A stretch of 43,647 nt of DNA, from positions 96,297-139,943 of the forward strand of contig JAENWT010000007.1 in NCBI GenBank assembly GCA_016650125.1. Reading direction: 5' to 3'. The DNA is from Thermoleophilia bacterium (GTDB taxonomy: Bacteria; Actinomycetota; Thermoleophilia; Solirubrobacterales; 70-9). Numbering within the stretch: the first letter of the stretch is position 1; every line of letters begins with the position of its first letter. The notes under the pieces are model-generated. The model made no database searches. It had not been told where the DNA came from and saw nothing but the letters and a program-made list of their open reading frames with translations. Below are positions 1 through 8,114 of this stretch, in pieces. Both the position numbers and the translations under genes were made by a program.

Positions 1-906
1 ATTGCCACGGTGAACGTGAGCCCCGACGTGGATTTCCCCGGGCTGCGAGACCTGACCTTTCACACCTTCGGCCTGCAGGGAGCCTCGGGCCTCGTCGGCG
101 CCGGCAGCGGCCCGATCGGCTTCGGCATCAACCCGCCGATCTGGACACTTTCGGTCGAGGTCATCTTCTATGTCGTCCTTCCCCTGATCGCCGGCCTCTA
201 CTTCCGGCACCCACTGGCCGGGCTCGGGCTGGCGGCGCTGATCACGGTCGGCTGGAACTACGGATTTGAGCACATTGAGCAGGTCGCCCCCCACTTCGGC
301 GCCGAAACGACCGGGCTCGACAATCTCCGCCTCCTCGTCAATTCAACGCTTCAGTTTCCCTCGTGGGCTTTCTCCTTCGGACTCGGCATGACGGGAGCCT
401 GGGCCTTCGTGCGAATCAGCCGCGACCCACGAGCACCCGGATGGAAGCCCCAAATCCGGCTGGCCCAGCTTGTCTCTCTGATTGGCCTCATCTTTTTCGC
501 CTGGCTCGCCGGTGGATACTCGGCGGATGCCCCTTTCGAACTGGTCGCCGAATACGCCCGGCTCGATCCCGAGATCGCCCTCGGGTACTCGGGCTTTTTG
601 GCGGCTTTCATGGTGACCACCGCGCTCGGGCCGGCCTGGACGCGCGCGCCATTCGCCAACCAGCCGATCCGGCAGCTCGGCGACATCAGCTATGGCATCT
701 TCCTTTCCCACATGATCATCGCCTTCTACCTCGGCTCGCTGCTGTCGCTGCCGGAGAACGGCAGTATCAGCGCGCTGTTCATCTGGACCGTTGTCGTATT
801 GCCCGCCGCGATTCTCTACGGGTACCTGTCGGCGCGCTTCCTCGAACAACCGGTTCGCCGCTGGGCACGTCAGTTCGGACGGCGGGCCCAGCCGGGTTCC
901 AAATAG
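1..906 (+). CDS. Acyltransferase 3 (OafA/YrhL-like) integral membrane protein, 5' end missing
   Basis: The reading frame is open from the first base, so the N-terminus lies outside the window; about 301 codons remain. The visible part has the acyltransferase-3 pattern: [15 protein letters not shown] (family motif W-S-L-x-x-E-x-x-F-Y), several hydrophobic membrane spans, then [16 protein letters not shown] and a C-terminal FLEQPVRRW resembling the usual F-x-E-x-P-x-x-R ending. Members O-acylate surface sugars, lipids or antibiotics from acyl-CoA at the inner membrane. The acceptor here cannot be told. The stop codon TAG lies inside the CAAATAGACT motif before the next gene, 11 bases upstream of it. 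The family call is firm, the substrate unknown. Confidence 0.85.
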   Translation: MATVNVSPDVDFPGLRDLTFHTFGLQGASGLVGAGSGPIGFGINPPIWTLSVEVIFYVVLPLIAGLYFRHPLAGLGLAALITVGWNYGFEHIEQVAPHFGAETTGLDNLRLLVNSTLQFPSWAFSFGLGMTGAWAFVRISRDPRAPGWKPQIRLAQLVSLIGLIFFAWLAGGYSADAPFELVAEYARLDPEIALGYSGFLAAFMVTTALGPAWTRAPFANQPIRQLGDISYGIFLSHMIIAFYLGSLLSLPENGSISALFIWTVVVLPAAILYGYLSARFLEQPVRRWARQFGRRAQPGSK

Positions 907-918
907 ACTGCCCCGTCA
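901..918 (+). promoter_or_regulatory. Candidate -10 element for a leaderless carboxyltransferase mRNA
   Basis: TAGACT at 904-909 fits the actinobacterial -10 consensus TANNNT, lies 8 bases before the ATG at 918 and includes the upstream gene's stop codon. No Shine-Dalgarno sequence is visible. The ten bases CAAATAGACT recur before the other carboxylase subunit at 10729. I see no convincing -35 box. Confidence 0.4.
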
Positions 919-2486
919 TGCGCAAGAAGAGTCCCGAGACCCACGAAGAGAAGCTCGAATACCTGCGTGAACTGCGGGAGCAGGCGCTCAACTCAGCCTC
1001 TGAAGAGGCGATCGAGAAGCACCACGCCAAAGGCAAGCTGACCGCGCGGGAGCGGCTTGGAGTCCTGCTCGACCCCGGTTCCTTCGAGGAACTCGACACC
1101 TTTGTCCGGCATCGGACCACCGACTTTGACATGGACAAGCGCCGGCCCTGGGGCGACGCCGTGGTCACCGGCTACGGCACGATCGACGGCCGCAAGGTGT
1201 TCGTCTTCTCCCAGGACTTCACCGTCTTCGGCGGCTCCCTCGGCGAGGTGATGGCCGAGAAGATGTGCAAGGTGATGGACCTCGCGGCCAAGGTCGGCGC
1301 CCCGGTGATCGGCCTCAACGACTCGGGCGGTGCCCGGATCCAGGAAGGCGTCGTCTCGCTCGGCGCCTATGGCGATGTCTTCGCCCGCAACGTCTCGAGC
1401 TCCGGAGTGATCCCGCAGATCAGCGTGATCATGGGTCCCTGCGCCGGCGGAGCGGTCTACTCGCCGGCGATGACCGACTTCATCTTCATGGTCAAGGAGA
1501 CCTCGCACATGTTCATCACCGGCCCCGAGGTGATCAAGACGGTGACTGGCGAGGAAGTCGAGTTCGAGGAGCTGGGCGGAGCGATGACCCACAACTCCAA
1601 ATCGGGCGTGGCCCACTTCGCGGCCGACGACGAGAAGAGCTGCCTCGAAGACGTGCGTTACCTGATGAGCTTCCTGCCGCTGAACAACCTCGAGCAACCG
1701 CCGCACTTCCCCACCGGGGACGACCCCGACCGGGAAGACCCGGAGCTCGACACCTTCGTGCCGGACGACCCGAACAAGCCGTACGACATGCGCAAGGTCG
1801 TCGCCAAGGTGGTCGACGACGAAGACTTCTTCGAGGTCCACGAGCACTTCGCCAAGAACATCGTCTGCGGCTTCTCCCGCCTCGACGGCCACCCCGTCGG
1901 GATCGTCGGCAACCAGCCCGCCTTCAAGGCCGGTGTGCTCGACATCGAATCCTCGGAGAAGGCCGCCCGGTTCGTGCGCACCTGCGACGCCTTCAACATC
2001 CCGATCATCACCTTCACCGATGTGCCCGGCTTCATGCCCGGCACCGACCAGGAGTGGAACGGCATCATCCGCCACGGCGCGAAGCTGCTCTACGCCTACA
2101 CCGAAGCAACCGTGCCGAAACTGACCGTGGTCACCCGCAAGGCCTACGGCGGCGCCTACGACGTCATGGCCTCGAAGCACATGCTCGCCGACTTCAACTT
2201 CGCCTGGCCGACCGCGGAGATTGCGGTCATGGGGCCGGAAGGCGCGGTCAACATCATCTACCGGCGCGACATCGCCAACTCGCCGACCCCGGACGACCGG
2301 CGGGCCAAGCTGATCGCCGACTACAAGGCACACTTCGCCAACCCGTACGCGGCGGCCGAGCGCGGCTACATCGACGACGTGATCGAGCCGCGCCAGACCC
2401 GCCCGAAGCTGATCAAGGCGCTGCGCACCCTGCAGACCAAACGAGTCGCGCAGCCGAAGCGCAAGCACGGCAACATCCCGCTTTGA
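918..2486 (+). CDS. pccB: Acyl-CoA carboxylase carboxyltransferase (beta) subunit, probably propionyl-CoA carboxylase
   Basis: This 522-residue protein transfers the carboxyl group from carboxybiotin to acyl-CoA, giving methylmalonyl-CoA (or malonyl-CoA) in the cytosol. The ATG at 918 gives the normal N-terminus ([16 protein letters not shown], then [15 protein letters not shown]); the frame stays open upstream only because of overlap with the acyltransferase. Crotonase-fold oxyanion motifs are present: [24 protein letters not shown] and, in the C-terminal half, AYGGAYDVM. The Asp in GGAYDVM corresponds to the residue reported in Streptomyces PccB to favour propionyl-CoA. The epsilon-like gene overlaps its stop by 4 bases. 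The probable partner is the biotin subunit at 10729-12486. Family call firm; propionyl preference inferred. Confidence 0.93.
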   Translation: MRKKSPETHEEKLEYLRELREQALNSASEEAIEKHHAKGKLTARERLGVLLDPGSFEELDTFVRHRTTDFDMDKRRPWGDAVVTGYGTIDGRKVFVFSQDFTVFGGSLGEVMAEKMCKVMDLAAKVGAPVIGLNDSGGARIQEGVVSLGAYGDVFARNVSSSGVIPQISVIMGPCAGGAVYSPAMTDFIFMVKETSHMFITGPEVIKTVTGEEVEFEELGGAMTHNSKSGVAHFAADDEKSCLEDVRYLMSFLPLNNLEQPPHFPTGDDPDREDPELDTFVPDDPNKPYDMRKVVAKVVDDEDFFEVHEHFAKNIVCGFSRLDGHPVGIVGNQPAFKAGVLDIESSEKAARFVRTCDAFNIPIITFTDVPGFMPGTDQEWNGIIRHGAKLLYAYTEATVPKLTVVTRKAYGGAYDVMASKHMLADFNFAWPTAEIAVMGPEGAVNIIYRRDIANSPTPDDRRAKLIADYKAHFANPYAAAERGYIDDVIEPRQTRPKLIKALRTLQTKRVAQPKRKHGNIPL

Positions 2487-2692
2487 GCACCCCGGAAACG
2501 ATCATTTCCGGGCCTGTCACGCCAGAGGAAGCCGCGGCGATCTCTGCGGCGATCAGCCGGTTTCAGAATGACACTGCGGTCGCGCCGCCGGCCGATACCG
2601 GTGGCATGGACCCTTGGACCAGGGCGGCCCTGACCGAGGGCGTCGGGGCAAAAACACTCTTCGGACCGGGCGGCACTGCCGATCCGTTCTAA
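2483..2692 (+). CDS. Acyl-CoA carboxylase epsilon-like small subunit
   Basis: A 69-residue protein reading from TTG at 2483, whose bases overlap the pccB stop as TTGA, a typical translational coupling. It contains [15 protein letters not shown] followed by an acidic/Ala-rich stretch and [11 protein letters not shown], matching the short actinobacterial epsilon-subunit pattern (G-x-x-T-x-E-E-x-A-A, then a Trp-centred helix). Epsilon subunits bind the carboxyltransferase core and stimulate activity in Streptomyces and Mycobacterium. No other start codon occurs in frame nearby. Its position directly after pccB supports the call more strongly than its sequence, which is short and divergent. Confidence 0.7.
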   Translation: MSTPETIISGPVTPEEAAAISAAISRFQNDTAVAPPADTGGMDPWTRAALTEGVGAKTLFGPGGTADPF

Positions 2693-2760
2693 GGATTGCG
2701 TGACATCGCTTGACCGGGGCGTAACAATGGGGGCAAGCTGTTCACAAACAGGAGGAGTCC

Positions 2761-2970
2761 ATGGCCGTTGTCAAGATCATCGAGTTGGTCGGAAGCTCAC
2801 GGGTTTCGACCGACGATGCCGCCCAGCAGGCGCTCAAGCAGGCGCAGGATTCGCTGCGAAACATCCGCGCCGTCGACATCGTCTCGACCGGCATCCGTGG
2901 TGAGCATCTCGACGAGTACCGCGCCCATGTACGGGTCGCGTTCCTGATCGAAGGCGCCGACGTAACCTGA
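2761..2970 (+). CDS. Dodecin-family small protein
   Basis: A 69-residue protein with the dodecin pattern VVKIIELVGSSRVSTDDAAQQAL, an amphipathic helix, then strands ending YRAHVRVAFLIEG. Dodecins form hollow dodecamers that bind flavin or other small ligands. A strong Shine-Dalgarno AGGAGG (about 2751-2756) precedes the ATG. The tryptophan that stacks flavin in the Mycobacterium and Halobacterium proteins (near residue 36) is absent: the local sequence is LRNIRAVDIVS, with Ala or Val at that place. Flavin binding is therefore doubtful. It stands alone between the carboxylase genes and a rhodanese gene. Confidence 0.85.
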   Translation: MAVVKIIELVGSSRVSTDDAAQQALKQAQDSLRNIRAVDIVSTGIRGEHLDEYRAHVRVAFLIEGADVT

Positions 2971-3002
2971 ATCGCGGCGCGTCTTGCTAGCTTCCTGCAT
3001 CT

Positions 3003-3404
3003 ATGGAAGCTTCCGAAGCAGCCGAACCTGATCATCAACGAGGCGCGGCCGAGATCGAGCAGCTGATCAGTGACGGCGCCCGGCTGATCGACGTGCGCCA
3101 GGAGTACGAGTTCGACGCCGCACACCTCGCCGGCGCCGAGCGGATCGGGCTCGAGACTCTGGTCGACCGCCGGGCCGAGCTCGATCCCGCGGTGCCGGTC
3201 GTTTTCTACTGCCGCGTCGGAACGCGCTCGGACATGGCTGCCGATGCCTTTGCCGGAGCCGGCTACGACGTCAACACGCTCCAGGGCGGGATCACCGCCT
3301 GGGTCGTCGAAGGTCGTGAAATCGAGCCGGCCGACGGCTACGTGTCGGAACCCGGCGAAGCGGCCGCGATCCTCGAGGCGAAAGCCCGCACCACTCCGGG
3401 CTGA
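3003..3404 (+). CDS. Rhodanese-like domain protein
   Basis: A single-domain rhodanese of 133 residues. It shows LIDVRQEYEFDAAHLAGAERI near the start and the active loop CRVGTRS with Cys70 as the likely persulfide carrier, followed by GYDVNTLQGGITAWVVEG, the usual end of the fold. Such proteins shuttle sulfane sulfur between thiosulfate, cysteine desulfurases or persulfides and acceptors; the partner is not defined here. It lies just ahead of the sulfite reductase gene but has its own probable start region (TGCTAGCTT ending 9 bases before the ATG, no Shine-Dalgarno), so it may be transcribed separately and leaderless. Confidence 0.88.
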   Translation: MEASEAAEPDHQRGAAEIEQLISDGARLIDVRQEYEFDAAHLAGAERIGLETLVDRRAELDPAVPVVFYCRVGTRSDMAADAFAGAGYDVNTLQGGITAWVVEGREIEPADGYVSEPGEAAAILEAKARTTPG

Positions 3405-3434
3405 CCGCCAGTCCGTGAGAGGCCCCGATTCCAA

Positions 3435-3474
3435 ATACCTGAAATCCAGTCAGGTATCGGTGCTTTGCTACTAT
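3435..3474 (+). promoter_or_regulatory. Perfect inverted repeat (operator candidate) and promoter ahead of sulfite reductase
   Basis: ATACCTGA at 3435-3442 and TCAGGTAT at 3450-3457 form an exact 8-base inverted repeat with a 7-base spacer. TACTAT at 3469-3474 fits a -10 box, so the repeat would cover the -35 region, a repressor-like placement. The arms resemble sites of Rrf2-family regulators (the IscR type I site has ATA...GACT / AGTC...TAT arms). The regulator itself is not in the window. The downstream gene has a good AGGAGG at 3530-3535. Confidence 0.55.
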
Positions 3475-3541
3475 CAGGCAGGCCGGATGCTGTCTAACCG
3501 ATCCACAAAGTAAAAGCCGAAGCCACGCCAGGAGGAATCGC

Positions 3542-5428
3542 ATGGAGCCCAGCACGGCCCCAGCCAAATCGAAGCCACAGCCGAAGCCCGGAGACAAGGG
3601 TGTCGAGCAGGAGCCCGGCAAGGTCCAGGAAGGCAAAGGCAAACTCGGCACGCTGACCAATCCGGAGACGTACGACAACGTCCCGGGTCACGTTATCCCG
3701 ATCCTCGAGCACGAATTTGACGACTTCGAGAGCGAAGCGGACCAGTTCCTCGACGGAAACACTCCCGAGAACGAATTCATCGGCTTCCGCCTGAAGCAGG
3801 GCGTCTACGGACAGCGCCAGCCCGGCGTCCAGATGGTCCGCGTAAAGCTGCCCTTCGGCGGCGTCACCCCGGAGCAGATGGATTCCTTCGCTGACGTGGT
3901 CGAGGATTACGCCCCGTTGAACAAGGGCCACATCACGACCCGGCAGAACATCCAGATTCACCACGTGCCGCTCAACCAGATGGTCCACATGCTTCGCGAC
4001 ATGGCCCCCAGCGGCCTCTCCTCGCGCGAAGGCTGTGGCAACACGGTGCGCAACGTGACCGGCGACCCCTGGGCCGGCGTTGCCGAGGACGAAATCTTCG
4101 ACCCGACCACTTACGCCGGCGCCTACACCCGGTTCTTCGTCCGCCACCCCACAACCCAGCTGATGCCGCGGAAGATCAAGACCGCCTTCACCGGCTCGGA
4201 CGCCGACCGCGCCATCACCGGCATTCACGACATCGCTTTCATCAGCCGGATCAAGGACGGCATCAAGGGCTTCGAAGTCCGGGTCGGCGGCGGCACCTCG
4301 ATCATGCCGCGTGTCGCGCCCACGATCTACGACTTCGTCGAGGCCGACAACGGCGATTTCCTCAAGGTGTCCGAGGCGATCCTCCGCGTTTACGACCGCC
4401 AGGCCTGGCTGCGCCCGAACCGCGCCCGCGCCCGGATCAAGGTGCTGGTCGACAAGGTCGGCATCGACGAGGTGCGCAAGATGGTCGACACCGAGCTCGA
4501 AGGCGACTGGGTGAACGATCGCGACTACACGATCAACCACCTGCTGTTCGACGTCGACGAGGAGTCCCAGCTTCCGGAGTCGAAGCCGCCCAGCAGCTCG
4601 CCCAACGGCAACCGGGTCGAGTTCGACCGTTACCTCGAAGCCAACGTGCAGAAGCAGCGCCAGGAGGGATTCCACACGGTCGAAGTCAAGGTCGTGCGCG
4701 GCGATCTCACCCCGGAGCAGTTCCGCGGCCTTGGCCAGATCATGCGTGAGTACACCGGCGGCTTCGCCCGGATGACCGTCCAGCAGAACATCGTGCTGCG
4801 CTGGGTCCGGGAAGACGCTCTCTACGATGTCTGGAAGCGGCTCGGCGAGCTCGACCTCGACGACGTCGGTCCCCGGCGGATCACCGACGTGGTCAGCTGC
4901 CCCGGCACCGACAGCTGCAAGATGGGCATCACCAGCTCGATGGGCCTGAACAAGGCGCTCCAGCAGCGGGTCGAAGACATGGACATCACCGATCCGCTGA
5001 CCCGTCAGATCCACATCAAGATGAGCGGCTGCCCGAACGGCTGCAGCCAGCACCACATCGCCAACATCGGCTTCTACGGCGCGTCGCTCAAGGTCGGCGG
5101 ACGCACGCTGCCCGCCTACATTCCCCACCTCGCCGGCAAGTACACCGACGGCGAAGTGATTTACGGCGCCCGGCTCAAGTCCCGGCTCCCCGCCCGGCGG
5201 GTCCCGGACGCGGTCGAACGCTGGATCAGGCTCTACGAGTCCGATCGTGAGGACGGCGAGGTGTTCAACGACTTCGTCGAACGTGTCGGCACCGCCCGTA
5301 TGGAAGAAGAGGTCAAGGAGCTGACGATGCCGGTCGACTTCAACCTCGACACGATGCAGGAGTTCATCGACTGGAACCGCTCCGACCCGTACAAGGTCGA
5401 GCGCGGCGAAGGTGAGTGCGCCGTCTAA
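3542..5428 (+). CDS. sir: Assimilatory ferredoxin-type sulfite reductase
   Basis: A 628-residue siroheme/[4Fe-4S] reductase converting sulfite to sulfide in the cytosol with electrons from ferredoxin. Two ferredoxin-like half-domains are visible (VRVKLPFGGVTPEQM with HITTRQNIQIHHV; VKVVRGDLTPEQF with MTVQQNIVLRWV). The cofactor ligands are Cys453 and Cys459 (SCPGTDSC) and Cys497 and Cys501 (SGCPNGC), the standard C-x5-C ... C-x3-C arrangement. The first 45 residues are a Lys/Pro/Glu-rich tail outside the fold. The family also contains nitrite reductases; the adjoining APS reductase, 14 bases downstream, makes sulfite the likely substrate. An inverted repeat and -10 box upstream suggest regulated expression. 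Confidence 0.9.
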   Translation: MEPSTAPAKSKPQPKPGDKGVEQEPGKVQEGKGKLGTLTNPETYDNVPGHVIPILEHEFDDFESEADQFLDGNTPENEFIGFRLKQGVYGQRQPGVQMVRVKLPFGGVTPEQMDSFADVVEDYAPLNKGHITTRQNIQIHHVPLNQMVHMLRDMAPSGLSSREGCGNTVRNVTGDPWAGVAEDEIFDPTTYAGAYTRFFVRHPTTQLMPRKIKTAFTGSDADRAITGIHDIAFISRIKDGIKGFEVRVGGGTSIMPRVAPTIYDFVEADNGDFLKVSEAILRVYDRQAWLRPNRARARIKVLVDKVGIDEVRKMVDTELEGDWVNDRDYTINHLLFDVDEESQLPESKPPSSSPNGNRVEFDRYLEANVQKQRQEGFHTVEVKVVRGDLTPEQFRGLGQIMREYTGGFARMTVQQNIVLRWVREDALYDVWKRLGELDLDDVGPRRITDVVSCPGTDSCKMGITSSMGLNKALQQRVEDMDITDPLTRQIHIKMSGCPNGCSQHHIANIGFYGASLKVGGRTLPAYIPHLAGKYTDGEVIYGARLKSRLPARRVPDAVERWIRLYESDREDGEVFNDFVERVGTARMEEEVKELTMPVDFNLDTMQEFIDWNRSDPYKVERGEGECAV

Positions 5429-5442
5429 CCGGCCCGTTGCCC

Positions 5443-6171
5443 ATGGAACCGACCACCGCCATCAGCCCCCCGGTCCAGGACCTGGAAAAGGCCCAGTCGC
5501 GCTTCGACGCGGAGGCGATCGCCGACGAGCTCGAACCGCTCTCGGCTTCCGAAGTCCTCGAATGGGCCTTCAAACAGTTCGGCCAGGACATGTACATCGC
5601 CTGCTCGTTCCAGAAGACGAGCTCGGTGGTCATGCAGCTCGCCACGGCGATCAACCCGCAAGCCCGCTTCTTCTACCTCGACACCGATGTGCTCTTCCCC
5701 GAGACCTACGAGACACGGGACCGGCTGGCCGAGCACTTCAACGTCGAGTTCGAGCGCTGGCACAACATCACGATCGAGGAGCAGGCCGCGGAGTACGGCG
5801 ACAAGCTCTGGAACCGAGATCCCGACGCCTGCTGCGGCCTGCGCAAGGTCGAGCCGATGCGCCGGGCGCTTTCCTCAGTCGACGCCTGGGTCGCCGGCGT
5901 GAGACGCGCCGACTCGGCCACCCGCGCCAAGACCCGCAAGTTCAGCTGGGACAAGAAGTTCAACCTCTGGAAGCTCAACCCGCTGGCCGACTGGTCGGAA
6001 CGGGATGTGTGGAACCACCTGAACGAGCACAACGTGCCTTACAATCCCCTTCACGATCAGGGCTATCCGTCGATCGGCTGCACCCACTGCACCCGTCCGG
6101 TGGTCCCCGGACAGTCGGCCAGAGACGGACGCTGGTCCGGTTCGGGCAAGACCGAATGCGGGATCAATTAA
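5443..6171 (+). CDS. cysH: Assimilatory adenylylsulfate (APS) reductase, iron-sulfur type
   Basis: A 242-residue protein reducing APS to sulfite and AMP with thioredoxin. It has the adenine-nucleotide alpha-hydrolase core (YIACSFQKTSSVVMQL; FYLDTDVLFPETYE) and the cluster-binding pairs CC at residues 130-131 and CTHC at 213-216 that mark the [4Fe-4S] APS reductases rather than E. coli-type PAPS reductase. The C-terminal KTECGIN carries the catalytic Cys239. I chose ATG at 5443; GTG at 5416 is in frame but overlaps the sulfite reductase end and would add nine unrelated residues. It is cotranscribed with sir and followed by a terminator. Confidence 0.93.
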   Translation: MEPTTAISPPVQDLEKAQSRFDAEAIADELEPLSASEVLEWAFKQFGQDMYIACSFQKTSSVVMQLATAINPQARFFYLDTDVLFPETYETRDRLAEHFNVEFERWHNITIEEQAAEYGDKLWNRDPDACCGLRKVEPMRRALSSVDAWVAGVRRADSATRAKTRKFSWDKKFNLWKLNPLADWSERDVWNHLNEHNVPYNPLHDQGYPSIGCTHCTRPVVPGQSARDGRWSGSGKTECGIN

Positions 6172-6194
6172 GCACTGAACGGTAGCCAAGGTCT

Positions 6195-6225
6195 ACCGCC
6201 CCCGACCCGGGGCGGTCCATTTTTT
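6195..6225 (+). terminator. Intrinsic terminator after sir-cysH
   Basis: ACCGCCCC (6195-6202) pairs perfectly with GGGGCGGT (6209-6216) around a six-base loop and is followed by six T at 6220-6225. A weaker upstream pairing, GGTAG (6180-6184) with CTACC (6193-6197), overlaps the left arm and could compete with it. Confidence 0.85.
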
Positions 6226-6301
6226 CCTGATACCGGTTACCCTGCCCGCTGAACTTTTTGAACTTTCCTTGTCAACAAACACTTCATACGGAAGCGTGAA
6301 A

Positions 6302-7369
6302 ATGACCGAACTAGCATTGACCCTCTCGGAGCGGCAGACCGCCGACTTCGAAATGATCGGAAACGGCGGCTTCGCCCCGTTGACCGGATTCCAGGGATCT
6401 GAAGACTGGAGCCGCGTCTGTTCCGACATGCGCACCGCCGCCGGCGACTACTGGCCGATCCCGATCACCATGCCGACCGACCTCGAATGCTCGGTTGGTG
6501 ACGTCATCAGTCTTTCTTCCGACGAAGGCAAGGCGCTCGGCTCGATCACCGTCGAGGAGATCTTCGAGCGTGACCTGGCCCGCGAGGCCAAAGAGGTCTA
6601 CCGCACCGAGGACACGGAGCATCCCGGCGTCGCCGCGATCTACGAAGAGGGCACGCGCTGCATCGCCGGCCCGATCCAGGTCGACGCGCTGCCGGACCAC
6701 GAAGAAGCCTTCATGCGCCGTTACCTCACCCCGGCCGAGTCTCGCCAGGAGTTCGCTGACCGCGGCTGGAAGAAGATCGTCGCTTTCCAGACCCGTAACC
6801 CGATCCACCGGGCCCATGAGTACCTGACCAAGGCCGCGCTCGAGACCTGTGACGGGCTGTTCATCCACCCGCTGATCGGCAAGACCAAGGCCGGCGACAT
6901 CCCGGCCGACGTTCGTATGCGCTGCTACGAAGTCCTGATGGAGGACTACTACCCGAGTGACCGGGTCGTGCTCGGCGTCAAGCCGGCGAAGATGCACTAC
7001 GCCGGTCCCCGCGAAGCCGTCCTCCACGCGATCGTCCGCCGCAACTACGGCGCGACCCACTTCATCGTCGGGCGTGACCACGCCGGCGCCGGTGATTACT
7101 ACGGCACCTACGACGCGCAGGAGATATTCAACGACATCGACATCGACGAGCTCGGCATCGAGCCGCTGATGTTCGAACACACTTTCTGGTGCCATAAGTG
7201 CGAGGGACTTGCTTCCGGCAAGACCTGTCCTCATGACGCCGATTCCCACCTGTTCCTTTCCGGCACCAAGGTCCGCGAGATGCTGGGCAACGGCGAGATG
7301 CCGCCGCCCGAGTTCTCACGGCCCGAAGTCGCCCAAATCCTGATCGACGCTTACAAGGAGGACAACTAA
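6302..7369 (+). CDS. sat: Sulfate adenylyltransferase (ATP sulfurylase), single-chain type
   Basis: A 355-residue enzyme making APS from ATP and sulfate, the first step of sulfate activation. It contains the QTRNPIHRAHEYL nucleotide motif from residue 163, GRDHAGAGDYYG near 257, and a cysteine-rich insertion CHKC...CPHD near residues 297-312, seen in metal-binding Sat proteins. It is the homomeric Sat family, not CysD/CysN. ATG 6302 is preferred because GGAAG lies 7 bases upstream; in-frame GTG at 6296 and TTG at 6269 are less well placed. Just upstream are two direct TGAACTTT repeats (6250-6257, 6259-6266), possibly regulatory. It overlaps cysC by one base. Confidence 0.94.
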   Translation: MTELALTLSERQTADFEMIGNGGFAPLTGFQGSEDWSRVCSDMRTAAGDYWPIPITMPTDLECSVGDVISLSSDEGKALGSITVEEIFERDLAREAKEVYRTEDTEHPGVAAIYEEGTRCIAGPIQVDALPDHEEAFMRRYLTPAESRQEFADRGWKKIVAFQTRNPIHRAHEYLTKAALETCDGLFIHPLIGKTKAGDIPADVRMRCYEVLMEDYYPSDRVVLGVKPAKMHYAGPREAVLHAIVRRNYGATHFIVGRDHAGAGDYYGTYDAQEIFNDIDIDELGIEPLMFEHTFWCHKCEGLASGKTCPHDADSHLFLSGTKVREMLGNGEMPPPEFSRPEVAQILIDAYKEDN

Positions 7370-7920
7370 TGTCAGACAACAAAGGATTCACCCTCTGGTT
7401 CACCGGGCTTTCGGGCGCCGGCAAGACCACCATTTCGGAGCTGGTTTCGACCGAGCTGAAGTCCCGCGGATCGCGTCTCGAGATCCTCGACGGCGACATC
7501 GTTCGTGAGAACCTCTCGAAGGGTCTCGGCTTCTCCAAGGAAGATCGCGACACCAACATTCGCCGCATCGCCTTCGTTGCCGACCTGCTCTCGCGCAACG
7601 GCACCCCGGTGATCACCGCCGCGATTTCTCCCTACAAGGAGATCCGCGACGAGGCCCGCGCCAACATGGGCGACCGGTTCATCGAGGTCTACATCGAGGC
7701 CTCGGTCGACGCCTGCGCCGCGCGCGACGTCAAGGGTCTCTACGCCAAGGCCTTCTCCGGCGAGATCAAGGAGTTCACCGGCGTCTCGGATCCGTACGAG
7801 GCCCCCGAGAACCCCGAGGTCGTCATCCATACCGAAGAGCACGAGCCGGAAGAGTCGGCCGCCATGCTGATCACCTACCTGGAAGAGCGCGAGCTCATCC
7901 CGGCTGCGGTCGCCTCTTAG
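7369..7920 (+). CDS. cysC: Adenylylsulfate (APS) kinase
   Basis: A 183-residue kinase phosphorylating APS to PAPS. It shows Walker A GLSGAGKTT (residues 13-21), ILDGD near 40, ENLSKGLGFSKEDRDTNIRR, AISPYKEIRDEAR with the position-conserved Ser, and the C-terminal KGLYAKAFSGEIKEFTG region, so it appears catalytically complete. The start overlaps the sat stop as TAATG. Because the reductase next door is the APS type, PAPS is not needed for sulfite formation; the kinase may supply PAPS to cytosolic sulfotransferases or use PAPS/APS balance for regulation (inference). Confidence 0.95.
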   Translation: MSDNKGFTLWFTGLSGAGKTTISELVSTELKSRGSRLEILDGDIVRENLSKGLGFSKEDRDTNIRRIAFVADLLSRNGTPVITAAISPYKEIRDEARANMGDRFIEVYIEASVDACAARDVKGLYAKAFSGEIKEFTGVSDPYEAPENPEVVIHTEEHEPEESAAMLITYLEERELIPAAVAS

Positions 7921-7935
7921 GCACCAACGTTGGAC

Positions 7936-8007
7936 GAGGTGGGACGGTGAAGGTCCGCTCGGCCGGCTCCGCCGGGAGTTCCGATCGGACCTTCACCGAC
8001 CCACCTC
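7936..8007. repeat. Long imperfect palindrome (72-base hairpin)
   Basis: The arms 7937-7957 and 7986-8006 are 21 bases long and complementary except at one position; a flanking G-C pair extends the stem, and inner bases 7959-7962 pair with 7981-7984 after one mismatch. It lies between the convergent cysC and PHP genes. The stem is far longer than a normal terminator and has no T-run after it. It could be a bidirectional terminator, a structured RNA, or the remnant of a small palindromic mobile element. Confidence 0.75.
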
Positions 8008-8023
8008 TTGAAGAGATGTAGAC

Positions 8024-8044
8024 AGGGCGGCCCTTGGCCGCCCT
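8024..8044. terminator. GC-rich terminator-like hairpin
   Basis: AGGGCGGCC (8024-8032) and GGCCGCCCT (8036-8044) form a perfect 9-base stem with loop CTT, followed by TCGTCTTG. The T content after the stem is modest. It would end cysC transcription, and by symmetry could act on the opposing PHP transcript. Confidence 0.6.
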
Positions 8045-8061
8045 TCGTCTTGCAATGGGGA

Positions 8062-8107
8062 TTCTTTGCCGCGTTTTGGTCCTATATGCACCCAACGCGG
8101 CAAAGAA
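8062..8107. terminator. Perfect 14-base inverted repeat, probable bidirectional terminator
   Basis: TTCTTTGCCGCGTT (8062-8075) is exactly matched by AACGCGGCAAAGAA (8094-8107) around an 18-base loop in which GGT/ACC can also pair. Its A/T-rich outer ends give each strand a weak T-tract, suiting a two-way terminator between cysC and the PHP gene, whose stop is only 8 bases away. Confidence 0.65.
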
Positions 8108-8114
8108 CCGACGG

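Noticed and set aside
993-2468. Long minus-strand reading frame antisense to pccB
   Set aside because: Its protein is Val/Asp/His/Arg-biased low complexity without a family motif, typical of the reverse frame of a high-G+C gene; the plus-strand gene is certain.
3494-5128. 544-codon minus-strand frame antisense to sulfite reductase
   Set aside because: Same compositional shadow; the plus strand has all siroheme and cluster cysteines.
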